From NCBI RefSeq assembly GCF_001645125.1, contig NZ_LXKA01000287.1, forward strand, positions 1 to 64,000: DNA of 64,000 nucleotides, given 5' to 3'. The DNA comes from Paraburkholderia ginsengiterrae. GTDB taxonomy: Bacteria > Pseudomonadota > Gammaproteobacteria > Burkholderiales > Burkholderiaceae. Shown one piece after another: positions 53,999 through 62,430 of this stretch (position 1 is its first letter; the number at the start of each line of letters is the position of its first letter). The notes beneath the pieces were generated by a model, which had not been told where the DNA came from, did no database searches, and worked only from the letters and a program-made list of their open reading frames with translations. The position numbers and the translations under genes were made by a program.

Positions 53999-56900
53999 AT
54001 GTCGTCAGTTTTCTTTGATCGGGAACGGATTGCAGACTGGCTTGGGGACCACACGGTCGCCAAGGCGCACGGGGTTGGCGCCGTGACTGACTTGAAATGG
54101 CAGGGCAACACGCTCAGCGGCAACGTGCAGGGTACGCAGCGGCTTCCCTATAAAACGCGGGTCCGTTTCCGTACCGACGGCGGTTCACCCTGGGCGCAGG
54201 GCGACTGCTCCTGCCCGGTCGGCGGTAACTGCAAGCACGTGGCCGCGCTGCTGCTCGCCGAACTCGAGTATCACGACGAGATGGATCACATCACGCCCGT
54301 CGCGATGGACGAGGACGAGCGTGCCGGCGAGTTCCTGCCCCAGCCCATGGCGGACGGGGAATCGCCGCAGGGCGTGCGGCCCGAACTGGTCAGTTGGCTC
54401 GAGCGCTTCCGCGCACGCGCCGAGGCCGCCGATGCGCAAGCCCAGAAAGCGAACTCGCCGCGCACCCAGACGCTCGCCTACCGGCTGAACTGGTCGGACT
54501 TTCACATGCGCCACGAGGTCGTGCTCTACCGCGCGCGCTGCGATGCGCAAGGTGCGATCGTCGAGGTCGACGAGCCGTGGGGCAATGTGGAAGCCGCGCT
54601 GCTCAAGCAGCCGAAGTTCGTCTCCGACGAAGATCTGTCGATCTTGCGCGGCCTGTGGCTTGGCCGTTCCCGCGAAGACTTCGGCCAGTTCATCCTGCGC
54701 GGCACGAGCGGCGCGGAAATGCTGCAGAAGCTGATCGCCACCGGGCGTCTGTTTGCCGATTTCCAGCCCGCGCCGGGTCGCGACGGACCGGTCCCGCTGT
54801 CGCGCGCGGCCGACCGGCCCGGCCGGATCGAGTGGGAGCCGCTCGCCGACCGGCGCCTGCGGCCGGTGCTGTGCACCGAGCCGCGCGCCAGTATGGTCCT
54901 GCCGACCGAGCCGGTCTGGTACGTGGACGGCGTGGCCAATGAAGCGGGCGTCGTGCAGCTGTCGCTGCCGTTCCAGCAGTTGCCCGACTACCTCGCCATG
55001 CCGCCGATCTCGCTCGCCGAAGCGCCGCTGGTGGCCTCGGTGCTGCGCGAGATCTCGCCCGAACTGCCGCTGCCGCCCACCCACGACGCGTCCGCGATTC
55101 GTGTGATCGACGTCGATCCCGTGCCGGTGCTCACGCTTAACAGCCATGCGCTACCGTCCACGGCGAGGGCGGGATTGCGCAAGTCGGAGGCGGTCGAGCT
55201 GGCCGGCGTGAGTTTCGCCTACGACGGCGTCAGCATCAACGCGGATAGCAGCGTCACGCTGGTGCCGCTCCCTGGCGGCGACGTAATCCATATTCGCCGC
55301 CGCTACGAGGCCGAGAAAAAGCGTCTGCTCGAACTGCGCAAGACCGGCTTGCAGAAAGTGCCGACCAGCCGGGTCTACGCCGCGCGGCTGCTGCCCGATA
55401 CGATGCTGGGGCTGCCCGATGCCGAGGCATGGTCCGCCTTCGTCAACGACGCCGTGCCGGAACTCGTGAGCCACGGCTGGCGCGTGACGATGGCGCCGGA
55501 ATTCCGCTACAACGTGATCGAGATCGACGCGATCGAGGGCACCGCGCATCAAGCCGGTGACGGCTGGTTCGATCTGGAGATGGGCATTCGTATCGGCGAG
55601 CGCAACGTGCGGCTCGAACCGCTGCTCGCGGACCTGTTCCGGCGCGACAAGCGCTGGTTGAGCGGCGCGCTCGAAGCGATTGCCGACGACGAGCCGATCG
55701 AGCTGAAGACGGAGGAGAACAAGCGCCTGCGCCTGCGCGCCGACCGGCTGAAACCCGTGGTGCGCGTGCTGGTCGATCTGTTCGACGCATTGGGCGGGTC
55801 GCTGGCCGTTGGTGTGCCGCTGCGCGTGGCCTCGGTCGACGCCGGCCGGCTGGAAGCGCTGGATGGCACGGGCCGCTGGCAATTCCGCGGCGAGGAGTCG
55901 ATCCGCCAGCTGGCGCAGCGTTTGCAAGCAGGCCCAGGCCTGCACGAAGTGCCGGTGCCGCGCGGCCTGAAGGCCGAACTGCGGGCCTACCAGCAGCAAG
56001 GTCTGAACTGGATGCAGTTTCTGCGCGAGCAGGATCTGGCCGGCGTGCTCGCCGACGACATGGGGCTCGGCAAGACCGTGCAGACGCTCGCGCATATTCT
56101 TGCCGAGAAAGAAGCGGGTCGTTTGAACCGGCCCGCGCTGATCGTGGTGCCGACCACGCTCGTGCACAACTGGCGCGAGGAAGCGCGCCGCTTTGCGCCC
56201 GAACTGAAAGTACTGGTCTTGAACGGCCCGCAGCGCAAGGAGCGTTTCGAGCAGATCGGCGAGCATGAACTGATCCTGACCACTTACGCGTTGCTGTGGC
56301 GCGATCAGAAGGTGCTGGGTGAACATGACTACCACCTGCTGATTCTAGACGAGGCGCAGTACGTCAAGAACGCCAGCACCAAAGCCGCACAAGCCATTCG
56401 CGGACTGCGCGCGCGGCATCGACTGTGTTTGACGGGCACGCCGCTGGAGAATCATCTCGGCGAACTGTGGTCGCAGTTCGATTTTCTGCTGCCGGGTTTT
56501 CTCGGCAGCCAGAAAGACTTCACGAAACGCTGGCGTCATCCGATCGAGAAGAATGGTGACGGCGTGCGCCGCGCGTTGCTGGCTCGCCGCATCCGGCCGT
56601 TCATGCTGCGCCGTCGCAAGGACGAGGTCGCGAAAGAGTTGCCGGCCAAGACCACCATTGTGTGCTCGGTCGATCTCGAAGGCGCGCAGCGCGATCTCTA
56701 CGAAACGGTGCGCACCGCGATGCAGGATAGAGTGCGCGCCGCAGTCAGCGCGCAGGGGCTCGCACGCAGCCATATCATCGTACTCGATGCACTGCTGAAG
56801 CTGCGCCAGGTCTGCTGCGACCCGCGTCTCGTTCGCACGCTCAAGGCGGGTAGCTCGGCGGACGAGCCGGGTGCTCGACACGGGGCGCCGGAGAAGGTGG

Positions 56901-57463
56901 AGAAGGCTGAGAAGGGCGCGCGCGCGATGCGTTCGGCCAAGCTCGATCTGCTGTTGTCGATGCTGCCGGAACTGATCGAGGAAGGGCGCCGCGTGCTGCT
57001 GTTCTCGCAGTTCACCGGCATGCTGGCGCTGATCGCAGAAGCGCTCGATGAAGCCGCGATTCCGTATGTGACACTCACCGGCGAGACGGGGGATCGGGCC
57101 ACGCCTGTCGAGCGTTTCCAGCAAGGCGAGGTGCCGCTATTCCTCATCAGCCTGAAGGCGGGCGGCGTGGGCCTGAACCTGACCGCCGCCGACACGGTGA
57201 TTCACTATGACCCGTGGTGGAACCCGGCCGCCGAGAATCAGGCGACCGACCGCGCGCATCGGCTGGGGCAGGACAAGCCGGTGTTCGTCTACAAGCTGAT
57301 TGCGGCCGGCAGCATCGAAGAGAAGATCGTGGAACTGCAGGAGCAGAAGGCGGGGCTCGCGGACAGTATTCTCTCCGAAGACGCAGCCGGCGCCACCAAG
57401 TTCTCCGATGACGACCTCGACGCGCTGTTCGCGCCGATGCCGGAGATCGAGGGCGGCAGATAA
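53999..57463 (+). CDS. SNF2-family ATPase with SWIM zinc finger
   Basis: A 1154-residue DNA-dependent ATPase. SWIM motif CSCPVGGNCKHVAALLL at about residue 70-85 (CxCx6CxH), a long middle part of unknown fold, then the helicase core: motif I DDMGLGKTVQ (about 687), Walker B LILDEAQYVKN (about 784), TGTPLENHLGELWSQFDF, and motifs V-VI SLKAGGVGLNLTAADTVIHY and TDRAHRLGQ (about 1060-1090). Bacterial homologues act in transcription recycling or DNA repair (HepA-like), but the role of the SWIM group is not settled. ATG 53999 with AGGATTGG upstream. Two hairpins follow. Confidence 0.93.
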   Translation: MSSVFFDRERIADWLGDHTVAKAHGVGAVTDLKWQGNTLSGNVQGTQRLPYKTRVRFRTDGGSPWAQGDCSCPVGGNCKHVAALLLAELEYHDEMDHITPVAMDEDERAGEFLPQPMADGESPQGVRPELVSWLERFRARAEAADAQAQKANSPRTQTLAYRLNWSDFHMRHEVVLYRARCDAQGAIVEVDEPWGNVEAALLKQPKFVSDEDLSILRGLWLGRSREDFGQFILRGTSGAEMLQKLIATGRLFADFQPAPGRDGPVPLSRAADRPGRIEWEPLADRRLRPVLCTEPRASMVLPTEPVWYVDGVANEAGVVQLSLPFQQLPDYLAMPPISLAEAPLVASVLREISPELPLPPTHDASAIRVIDVDPVPVLTLNSHALPSTARAGLRKSEAVELAGVSFAYDGVSINADSSVTLVPLPGGDVIHIRRRYEAEKKRLLELRKTGLQKVPTSRVYAARLLPDTMLGLPDAEAWSAFVNDAVPELVSHGWRVTMAPEFRYNVIEIDAIEGTAHQAGDGWFDLEMGIRIGERNVRLEPLLADLFRRDKRWLSGALEAIADDEPIELKTEENKRLRLRADRLKPVVRVLVDLFDALGGSLAVGVPLRVASVDAGRLEALDGTGRWQFRGEESIRQLAQRLQAGPGLHEVPVPRGLKAELRAYQQQGLNWMQFLREQDLAGVLADDMGLGKTVQTLAHILAEKEAGRLNRPALIVVPTTLVHNWREEARRFAPELKVLVLNGPQRKERFEQIGEHELILTTYALLWRDQKVLGEHDYHLLILDEAQYVKNASTKAAQAIRGLRARHRLCLTGTPLENHLGELWSQFDFLLPGFLGSQKDFTKRWRHPIEKNGDGVRRALLARRIRPFMLRRRKDEVAKELPAKTTIVCSVDLEGAQRDLYETVRTAMQDRVRAAVSAQGLARSHIIVLDALLKLRQVCCDPRLVRTLKAGSSADEPGARHGAPEKVEKAEKGARAMRSAKLDLLLSMLPELIEEGRRVLLFSQFTGMLALIAEALDEAAIPYVTLTGETGDRATPVERFQQGEVPLFLISLKAGGVGLNLTAADTVIHYDPWWNPAAENQATDRAHRLGQDKPVFVYKLIAAGSIEEKIVELQEQKAGLADSILSEDAAGATKFSDDDLDALFAPMPEIEGGR

Positions 57464-57522
57464 GCGCGGCAGATTGCGCCGCGCCGGAGCATGTCCGGCA
57501 TCCTGAAAAAAACATCTCAAAA

Positions 57523-57549
57523 CGGCTGGCGCGCATGCCGCGCCAGCCG
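57523..57549. terminator. 11-bp hairpin after the SNF2 gene
   Basis: CGGCTGGCGCG-CATGC-CGCGCCAGCCG, preceded by an A-rich tract (57506-57522), so it has terminator shape on the minus strand and may act in both directions. A smaller GCCGGA/TCCGGC hairpin lies at 57483-57499. Confidence 0.5.
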
Positions 57550-57733
57550 CCGCTGTGCCTCGATCCGTCGCGCGAAAATATCCCCAGATTTGACTGCTTG
57601 GTGCGCAAATGCGTGACGAATCGTCAAGGAATGCAGTATTCCTCACGATGCCGTCAACGCTTTCTCCTGACACTCGTTGAACACGCGACCATGAAAAGGT
57701 CAGTCAACGCAGAATGTTAAGGAAATGTCACTC

Positions 57734-57976
57734 ATGAACAAGCAAATTCTCGCTGCCACCGTCGCCGGTCTGTTCTCGATCGGCGCATTTGCCCAGGCGT
57801 CCACGCCGGTCGACGCGCCGGCGCCCGCTGCTGCCACGGAGCAGGCCTCCGCGCCCGCTGCCAAGCATCATCACACGAAGCATCACAAGCATGCACATCA
57901 TCACCACGCGGCGTCGGCTGCCGGTGATGCGCAAGCCGCTCCGTCGAATGGCGACGCAGCACCGGTCAAGCCGTAA
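57734..57976 (+). CDS. His-rich exported protein
   Basis: An 80-residue exported protein of unknown function. Signal peptide NKQILAATVAGLFSIGAFAQ (residues 2-21), then an Ala/Pro-rich stretch and a cluster KHHHTKHHKHAHHHH (about residues 47-61, ten His), then an Ala-rich end. The cluster suggests binding of Ni, Zn or Cu in the periplasm; there is no Cys or Met motif. ATG 57734 is preferred since AAGGAA lies nine bases before it; ATG 57725 touches that site directly. An AGGAAT/ATTCCT hairpin lies about 90 bases upstream. Neighbours give no metal link. Confidence 0.8.
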   Translation: MNKQILAATVAGLFSIGAFAQASTPVDAPAPAAATEQASAPAAKHHHTKHHKHAHHHHAASAAGDAQAAPSNGDAAPVKP

Positions 57977-58014
57977 CGATCGGCAAGCAAATTGACGCCG
58001 CGGGCCGGTGCGTG

Positions 58015-58128
58015 TCACCGGCCTGTCTGGTAGCCGTCAAGCCGCGAGACGAAAGTTTCGAGAATCGTGTGGCGATCGATGTCGCGCTCCAGTGCTGGAC
58101 TCCGTGCCACCAGTTCTGGGTTAATTAT
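58015..58128 (-). pseudogene. Possible 3' remnant of a minus-strand gene
   Basis: Minus-strand frame ending with TGA at 58015-58017 and reading NPELVARSPALERDIDRHT then ILETFVSRLDGYQTGR; it has protein-like composition but only about 37 codons, no start and no ribosome site, and ends in AT-rich sequence to the right. I cannot name the parent family. Confidence 0.35.
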
Positions 58129-58149
58129 TCAGTTATCTTAAATTAATTG

Positions 58150-58917
58150 ATGCTGTCCGGGCTGTTGCTTGCCGCGTCACTGACTGCTTGCTCGCTGTTC
58201 CCGCAAAACCCTTCAAGGGGCGCTTCCGCTGGCGCCGACACAGCCGGCATGCCGCTCGCGTCCGTGCCTGCGCCTGCTCCGGCTGTCCAGGCCGGCTTCT
58301 ATCGCGTCAATCCCGGCGATACGCAAATTAGCGTCGCGAAGGCGTTCGGCCGCGAGCCGCCGGCGATATCGCGATGGAACCATCTGTCGCCCGACGAGGG
58401 CCTGCTTGTCGGCCAGGTGCTGCGGGTCGCGCCGCCAACGAAGGCCGGCGACTCGATCACTTCAGGCGCGGCAGCCAATACGGCGTCCACTCCGCTCATT
58501 GACGCTGATGCGAGCGTCACGAACATGCCAAACGCGTCACCTGCAAGAAAGAGTCGCCTCGCGTGGCCGGTCGACGGTGCCGTGGCCGCGCCGTTCGTGC
58601 CGGGCAGCACGAAGGGAATCGTGCTGGATGGGCACGCCGGCGAGCCGGTGAGGGCGGCGGCGACCGGCCGGGTGGTGTACGCGGGTAACCAGATCGCGGC
58701 CTATGGCGGCCTGATCATCATCAAGCACGACGCGCGTCTGCTGAGCGCCTACGGCAACAACGGCGCGTTGCTCGTCAAGGAAGGCGCTGTCGTCAAACAA
58801 GGCGACGCAATCGCCGAAATGGGCACCGACGATAGCGGCCGGGCGTCGCTGCGCTTCGAGGTGCGTGCCGACGGCAAACCTGTCGATCCACTTCAGTACC
58901 TTCCGGCCCACCGGTAA
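58150..58917 (+). CDS. LysM-LytM lipoprotein, second NlpD-like copy, atypical start
   Basis: A 255-residue paralogue of the 16086 gene. A LysM domain (FYRVNPGDTQISVAKAF ... LLVGQVLRVA, about residues 48-95) is followed by an M23/LytM domain (LAWPVDGAVAAPFV to the end) whose metal site is degenerate (GIVLDGHAGEPV, LRFEVRADG), so it should activate amidases rather than hydrolyse. The lipobox LTAC is present at about residue 13-16, but the signal peptide starts MLSGLLLAAS with no basic residue, a TAA stop lies two codons upstream in frame, and no ribosome site is visible. It may be leaderless or 5'-truncated. RlpA follows. Confidence 0.75.
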   Translation: MLSGLLLAASLTACSLFPQNPSRGASAGADTAGMPLASVPAPAPAVQAGFYRVNPGDTQISVAKAFGREPPAISRWNHLSPDEGLLVGQVLRVAPPTKAGDSITSGAAANTASTPLIDADASVTNMPNASPARKSRLAWPVDGAVAAPFVPGSTKGIVLDGHAGEPVRAAATGRVVYAGNQIAAYGGLIIIKHDARLLSAYGNNGALLVKEGAVVKQGDAIAEMGTDDSGRASLRFEVRADGKPVDPLQYLPAHR

Positions 58918-59005
58918 CGCGATGCGCTTGCGGCTACGCCGCTGATCCTGATTGAAACGCAAGGCGACGCCTGCCGAAGGCAGTACGCCGCGCGGCCCGA
59001 TACTT

Positions 59006-59632
59006 ATGAACTCCTATATAAATTCCATTTCTGGTGCGAAGCGGCGCGTCTCGATCGTCGCTTTGTTTGGTTTAATGCTGGTGCTGGCTGGATGCGCGCA
59101 GCAAAGCGTTGAGCCCGCGTCGCTGAGCGACAGAGGCGCGGTGGCGCGTACCAGTCGGGATACGGCGGCACCGTCGGCCGACGATGACAGCACGTCGCGT
59201 CCGCTGGATGTATCGCGCGGCGAGCCAAAGCCCACACCGCCGGCAGACGATGGCGAGTTGTCGTCCATGGCGGCCTGTGCATGCGGCAAATCATTCGAAC
59301 AGACCGGAAGGGCAACCTGGTACGGCAATCTGTTCCACGGCCGCCGCACCGCGAGCGGCGAACGCTACGACATGCATGCGTTCACTGCCGCGCATCGCAC
59401 GTTGCCGCTAGGCGCATGCGTGCGCGTGACGGCGCTCGGCAGCGCGAGGTCGGTGATCGTTCGCATCAACGATCGTGGCCCATTCGTGCGCGGGCGGATC
59501 ATCGATCTGTCGTACGCCGCCGCGCAATCGCTCGGTATGGTGGCGGCGGGCAACGCGCAGGTCAAACTCGAACGCATTGCACCGCAGCGGCAAGCGTCTG
59601 CTGGGCGAGTCTGCAGCGAGCGCGGCACCTGA
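59006..59632 (+). CDS. rlpA: Septal-ring lytic transglycosylase RlpA-like lipoprotein
   Basis: A 208-residue lipoprotein: signal and lipobox VLAGC (about residue 28-32), a polar linker, and the double-psi beta-barrel RlpA domain from about residue 105 (GRATWYGNLFHGRRTASGERYDMHAFTAAHRTLPLG, read in parts; VIVRINDRGPFVRGRIIDLSYAAAQSLGM). The catalytic Asp of RNDRGP is retained. RlpA cleaves naked glycan strands at the septum; here there is no C-terminal SPOR domain, so septal targeting must differ. Follows the LysM-LytM gene, a related cell-separation role. Start ATG 59006; TTG 58952 less likely. Confidence 0.9.
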   Translation: MNSYINSISGAKRRVSIVALFGLMLVLAGCAQQSVEPASLSDRGAVARTSRDTAAPSADDDSTSRPLDVSRGEPKPTPPADDGELSSMAACACGKSFEQTGRATWYGNLFHGRRTASGERYDMHAFTAAHRTLPLGACVRVTALGSARSVIVRINDRGPFVRGRIIDLSYAAAQSLGMVAAGNAQVKLERIAPQRQASAGRVCSERGT

Positions 59633-60198
59633 CTGGCTGTTAGCGGCGGGCAGTGTCGATTCTGGCGGCCATCGTTCGACCAAGTCGGGACACGACTCAC
59701 CGAGCCATTTCAACTGTAACAAAACCTCTGTGTGTGTAAATTGACGATTTCTGACGCGTAAATTCAGACGATTTTTTATCGTAGACAGCGCAACGTTTCT
59801 AACCGGAATGGACTGCATCGGCCGCAATAAATACCTGGCGGCGAGTTACAAAAGCAGTTCTTTCATCTTGAGTCTGTTTTTCCTACGGGTTAATTTGAAG
59901 TCACTCGTGCGGTTGGATCTCCCCGCGAGCGTGTAGTGTTTTTTGAGCGGCGTTAGCCTCCCGTGTGGGGTGACGCCGTTTTTTTTGTCCAGGGAATTAT
60001 CGGCATCCGGCGAATACCTATACAGCGCGTTTTCCTGGCGAGGCAAATCTGCTGAGTGGCAAAGTGGTGGGGATCGAAGGCAGCGTGACAGCGATGGAGT
60101 TCGCGGGTGAGGGCATTGTTCTGCGAGTGGCGGTCAATCGCTGTCTACGGATTCGCAACACGTGTGAGTTTTTCGTGCGTCCGGGAAATGCGAGAGAC
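59633..60198. other. Gene-poor AT-rich region with an orphan terminator
   Basis: No convincing gene over 566 bases. Contains AT-rich stretches at 59730-59790 and 59850-59910 and the intrinsic terminator at 59948-59986. A 66-codon minus-strand frame at 59846-60046 has no ribosome site and no recognised domain. Confidence 0.45.
59948..59986 (+). terminator. Intrinsic terminator far from any called gene
   Basis: CGGCGT ... ACGCCG with an inner CCTC/GGGG pairing, followed by eight Ts. It lies 315 bases after rlpA and 212 bases before the convergent CLC gene ends. Confidence 0.8.
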
Positions 60199-61548
60199 TC
60201 AAGCGCTGGCGCGTTCGGCCTGTTTCGCCAGCACGTCAGCACTGGCGGGCAAGCACGCGGGCTTGGTCAGGCAAGCGAGAAGAACGGGACTCGCGCGGAA
60301 CGTCATGACTGAACCGCCCACGGCGACCAGCAACGGATACAGCACGTTGTGATTCGTGTGAGTGAACTCGGCGATGAGCACCACGGCAGTCAGCGGCATC
60401 TGCATGGACGCTGCGAGAAACGCGCCTGCGCCGATCAGTGCGCACGCGCCAGGCGTCACGGTGGGGAAAAAGTGGCTCCAAACCCCGCCGAGGACTACCG
60501 CGAGCAATGCGCCGTTGGTCAGTCCGGGAGTCAGCAAACCGCCTTCCGCACCTGCTCGCAGGCTGGACGCCTCGATTGCGACCTTCAGCGCGAGCAGCGC
60601 CGCGGCGAGTCCGATTGTGAGGTTCCCGCTGAATGAGAGCGCCGCGGCTCCCTTTCCGTTGCCGGCGAGTTGCGGGAAGACCATGACCAGCGCACCGATG
60701 GCCGCGAAGTTCAGGACGGACAGCGCGATAAGGCGAAGACCTCGTGGCGCATTGGCTCGGGCACTGGATGTGAGTTTGACGAAACCCCAGGCGGCGAGGC
60801 CAAAGAGCGGGCCACAGACCGCAGCCCAGATGAGCAGCGGGCCACTCGAGGCAAACACCGGCACAACGTATTGCTGCTCGTTGCCGAGGCCGCTCCACGC
60901 AACCAGCGCCGCAATGGTCGAAGTGATGAACGCCGCAATGAGCGCGCGAGGTGCAAAAGTACCGAGCAGCACTTCCAGCACGAAGACGGCACCGCCAAGC
61001 GGCACGTTGTAGACGGCCGCGAGACCTGCGCCTGCGCCGCATGCGACGAGGATGCGGGAGTCGTCACTCGTCAGACCCGCGCGGTGCGCGAGGCGGCCGG
61101 CAAACAGGGCGCCAATTTCGCGCGGCGCAACTTCGCGACCAAGCGGCGAGCCCAATGCAACCGTCACGATCTGAAGAAGCGCGTGAACAATCGTGCTTAC
61201 AAACGGCATGCGCGGGTCCGCGGAACCGACCGCCTTGCGGATGCTGACCAGCGGCCGGCCATAGCGATATAGCACCGACCAGCCCACGCCGGCTACCACG
61301 CCACAGAAGCTCAGAACAGCCAGCCGATGCAGAGGCGATGCGGCGCTGACTCCCTCGAGGAAGCTCTCGTGTCCAACCAGTTGCTCGAGGCTGTAGCCGA
61401 ATGCGACATGTTGGACAGCATGGAGCAGAAGGGCGAGTGCCATGCCGCCAAGGCCCGCGCCGACGCCTGTCAGTAGCGTGACGAGGGCAAAGGCCAAGGG
61501 TTTGCTGGGTGCGACGGAGGGCTGGCTCGACTTCATGGCGCTACTCAT
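60199..61548 (-). CDS. CLC-family chloride channel/antiporter
   Basis: A 449-residue membrane protein with about ten to twelve hydrophobic segments. The selectivity motifs are recognisable: GSPLGREVAPREIGA (the GREGP-like gate region with its Glu, here GREVAP), GAGAGLAAVYNVPLGGAVF (GxFxP-like), and GAEGGLLTPGL plus ASMQMPLTAVVLIAEFT in the second half. Members exchange Cl- for H+ or conduct Cl- or F-; the altered GREVAP gate makes ion choice uncertain. ATG 61548 or 61536 (M5), neither with a good ribosome site. Confidence 0.9.
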   Translation of the reverse strand: MSSAMKSSQPSVAPSKPLAFALVTLLTGVGAGLGGMALALLLHAVQHVAFGYSLEQLVGHESFLEGVSAASPLHRLAVLSFCGVVAGVGWSVLYRYGRPLVSIRKAVGSADPRMPFVSTIVHALLQIVTVALGSPLGREVAPREIGALFAGRLAHRAGLTSDDSRILVACGAGAGLAAVYNVPLGGAVFVLEVLLGTFAPRALIAAFITSTIAALVAWSGLGNEQQYVVPVFASSGPLLIWAAVCGPLFGLAAWGFVKLTSSARANAPRGLRLIALSVLNFAAIGALVMVFPQLAGNGKGAAALSFSGNLTIGLAAALLALKVAIEASSLRAGAEGGLLTPGLTNGALLAVVLGGVWSHFFPTVTPGACALIGAGAFLAASMQMPLTAVVLIAEFTHTNHNVLYPLLVAVGGSVMTFRASPVLLACLTKPACLPASADVLAKQAERASA

Positions 61549-62430
61549 GACTCATGCGTTAAGGGATTACCCGAATGATAGACTTGTCGATGTATGCGTT
61601 GGATGACATATTTCAATCGTTTAATGAGTACGCTGCATATGTTGGGTCGTCGGCGGCAATCCCCGTAGGCCGATCTTGTTGGACCAAGGTCGAATACAGC
61701 CGCCGGCAGGCGATCGCTATCAGGTGAAAAAATTCGGCGAAAATCATTACGCCAGGTTCGGGGTGTTGCAACGCGATAACGCACGTTGCTGTCACGTCGA
61801 TTGATCCGATCGATGTTTCAAGTTATTGTTTTTTTTGTTGATTTGTGGCGTTCATCTGTTTAAACCTATATCCGCGCCTGCAGTATCAAATCGATTTAAC
61901 AATGTTTAAACGATTTATTTTGAGACTGTTTCTATACTGAGTCGCAAATTGTCAAATCGTCGTTTCCCGAACGCGGGCGCGGCCAGCAGAAGACAACGGC
62001 GAACGGGGCCAACTACCGCGCGAGTGAGACCAACCGATCCGAACGGCAAACCCGGCGGATCGACACCCATAGCCGAGGCGGCCCAAGGCCGCCCGGGAAT
62101 ATGTGGCAGGCAACACCGAATCGAAGAGCCCGGCCTGATTGCGGGTTAATCGAATCCGGAAAAGAATTCCGGGAAAGAAACAGTCGTTTTTCGATTATGA
62201 TGATCTGTTCCTTCAATAACCGGTGCAGATAAAGCGAACAATGCGCACCAATTTTGAGATGGCGCGGCCGCTGGACAGAGCGGGGGGCAAGGCGAAGGAC
62301 CATTAGTCGGACAATGTGCGGCCTGAGAGAAACACGGGAGCCGGATCGTCGGTGCGAACACCGCCATCCCCGGTATCTGCCGGTTATCCGGCCACAAGTT
62401 ACGAAGGACGATGTCGCGTTGCGGGGTGTT
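61549..62430. other. Long AT-rich region upstream of the response-regulator gene
   Basis: 882 bases with no firm gene. Direct repeats TGTTTAAAC near 61857 and 61903, an AAATCG/CGATTT inverted pair around 61888-61916, and a TATACT at 61933-61938 that could serve as a -10. The low GC compared with flanks suggests foreign or strongly regulated DNA. Confidence 0.45.
61575..61727 (+). CDS. Possible small ORF, 50 residues
   Basis: ATG 61575 with AAGGGA about nine bases upstream opens a 50-codon frame beginning MIDLSMYALDDIFQSFNEYA and ending RRQAIAIR; mixed composition with Trp, Tyr and Phe. No family recognised; divergent from the CLC gene. Coding status is weak. Confidence 0.25.
   Translation: MIDLSMYALDDIFQSFNEYAAYVGSSAAIPVGRSCWTKVEYSRRQAIAIR

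Noticed and set aside
59908-59930. GTGCGGTTGGATCTCCCC resembles the 3' end of 16S rRNA
   Set aside because: Only about 16 bases match and the neighbouring sequence does not continue like 16S rRNA, so it is most likely chance rather than an rRNA fragment or anti-Shine-Dalgarno decoy.
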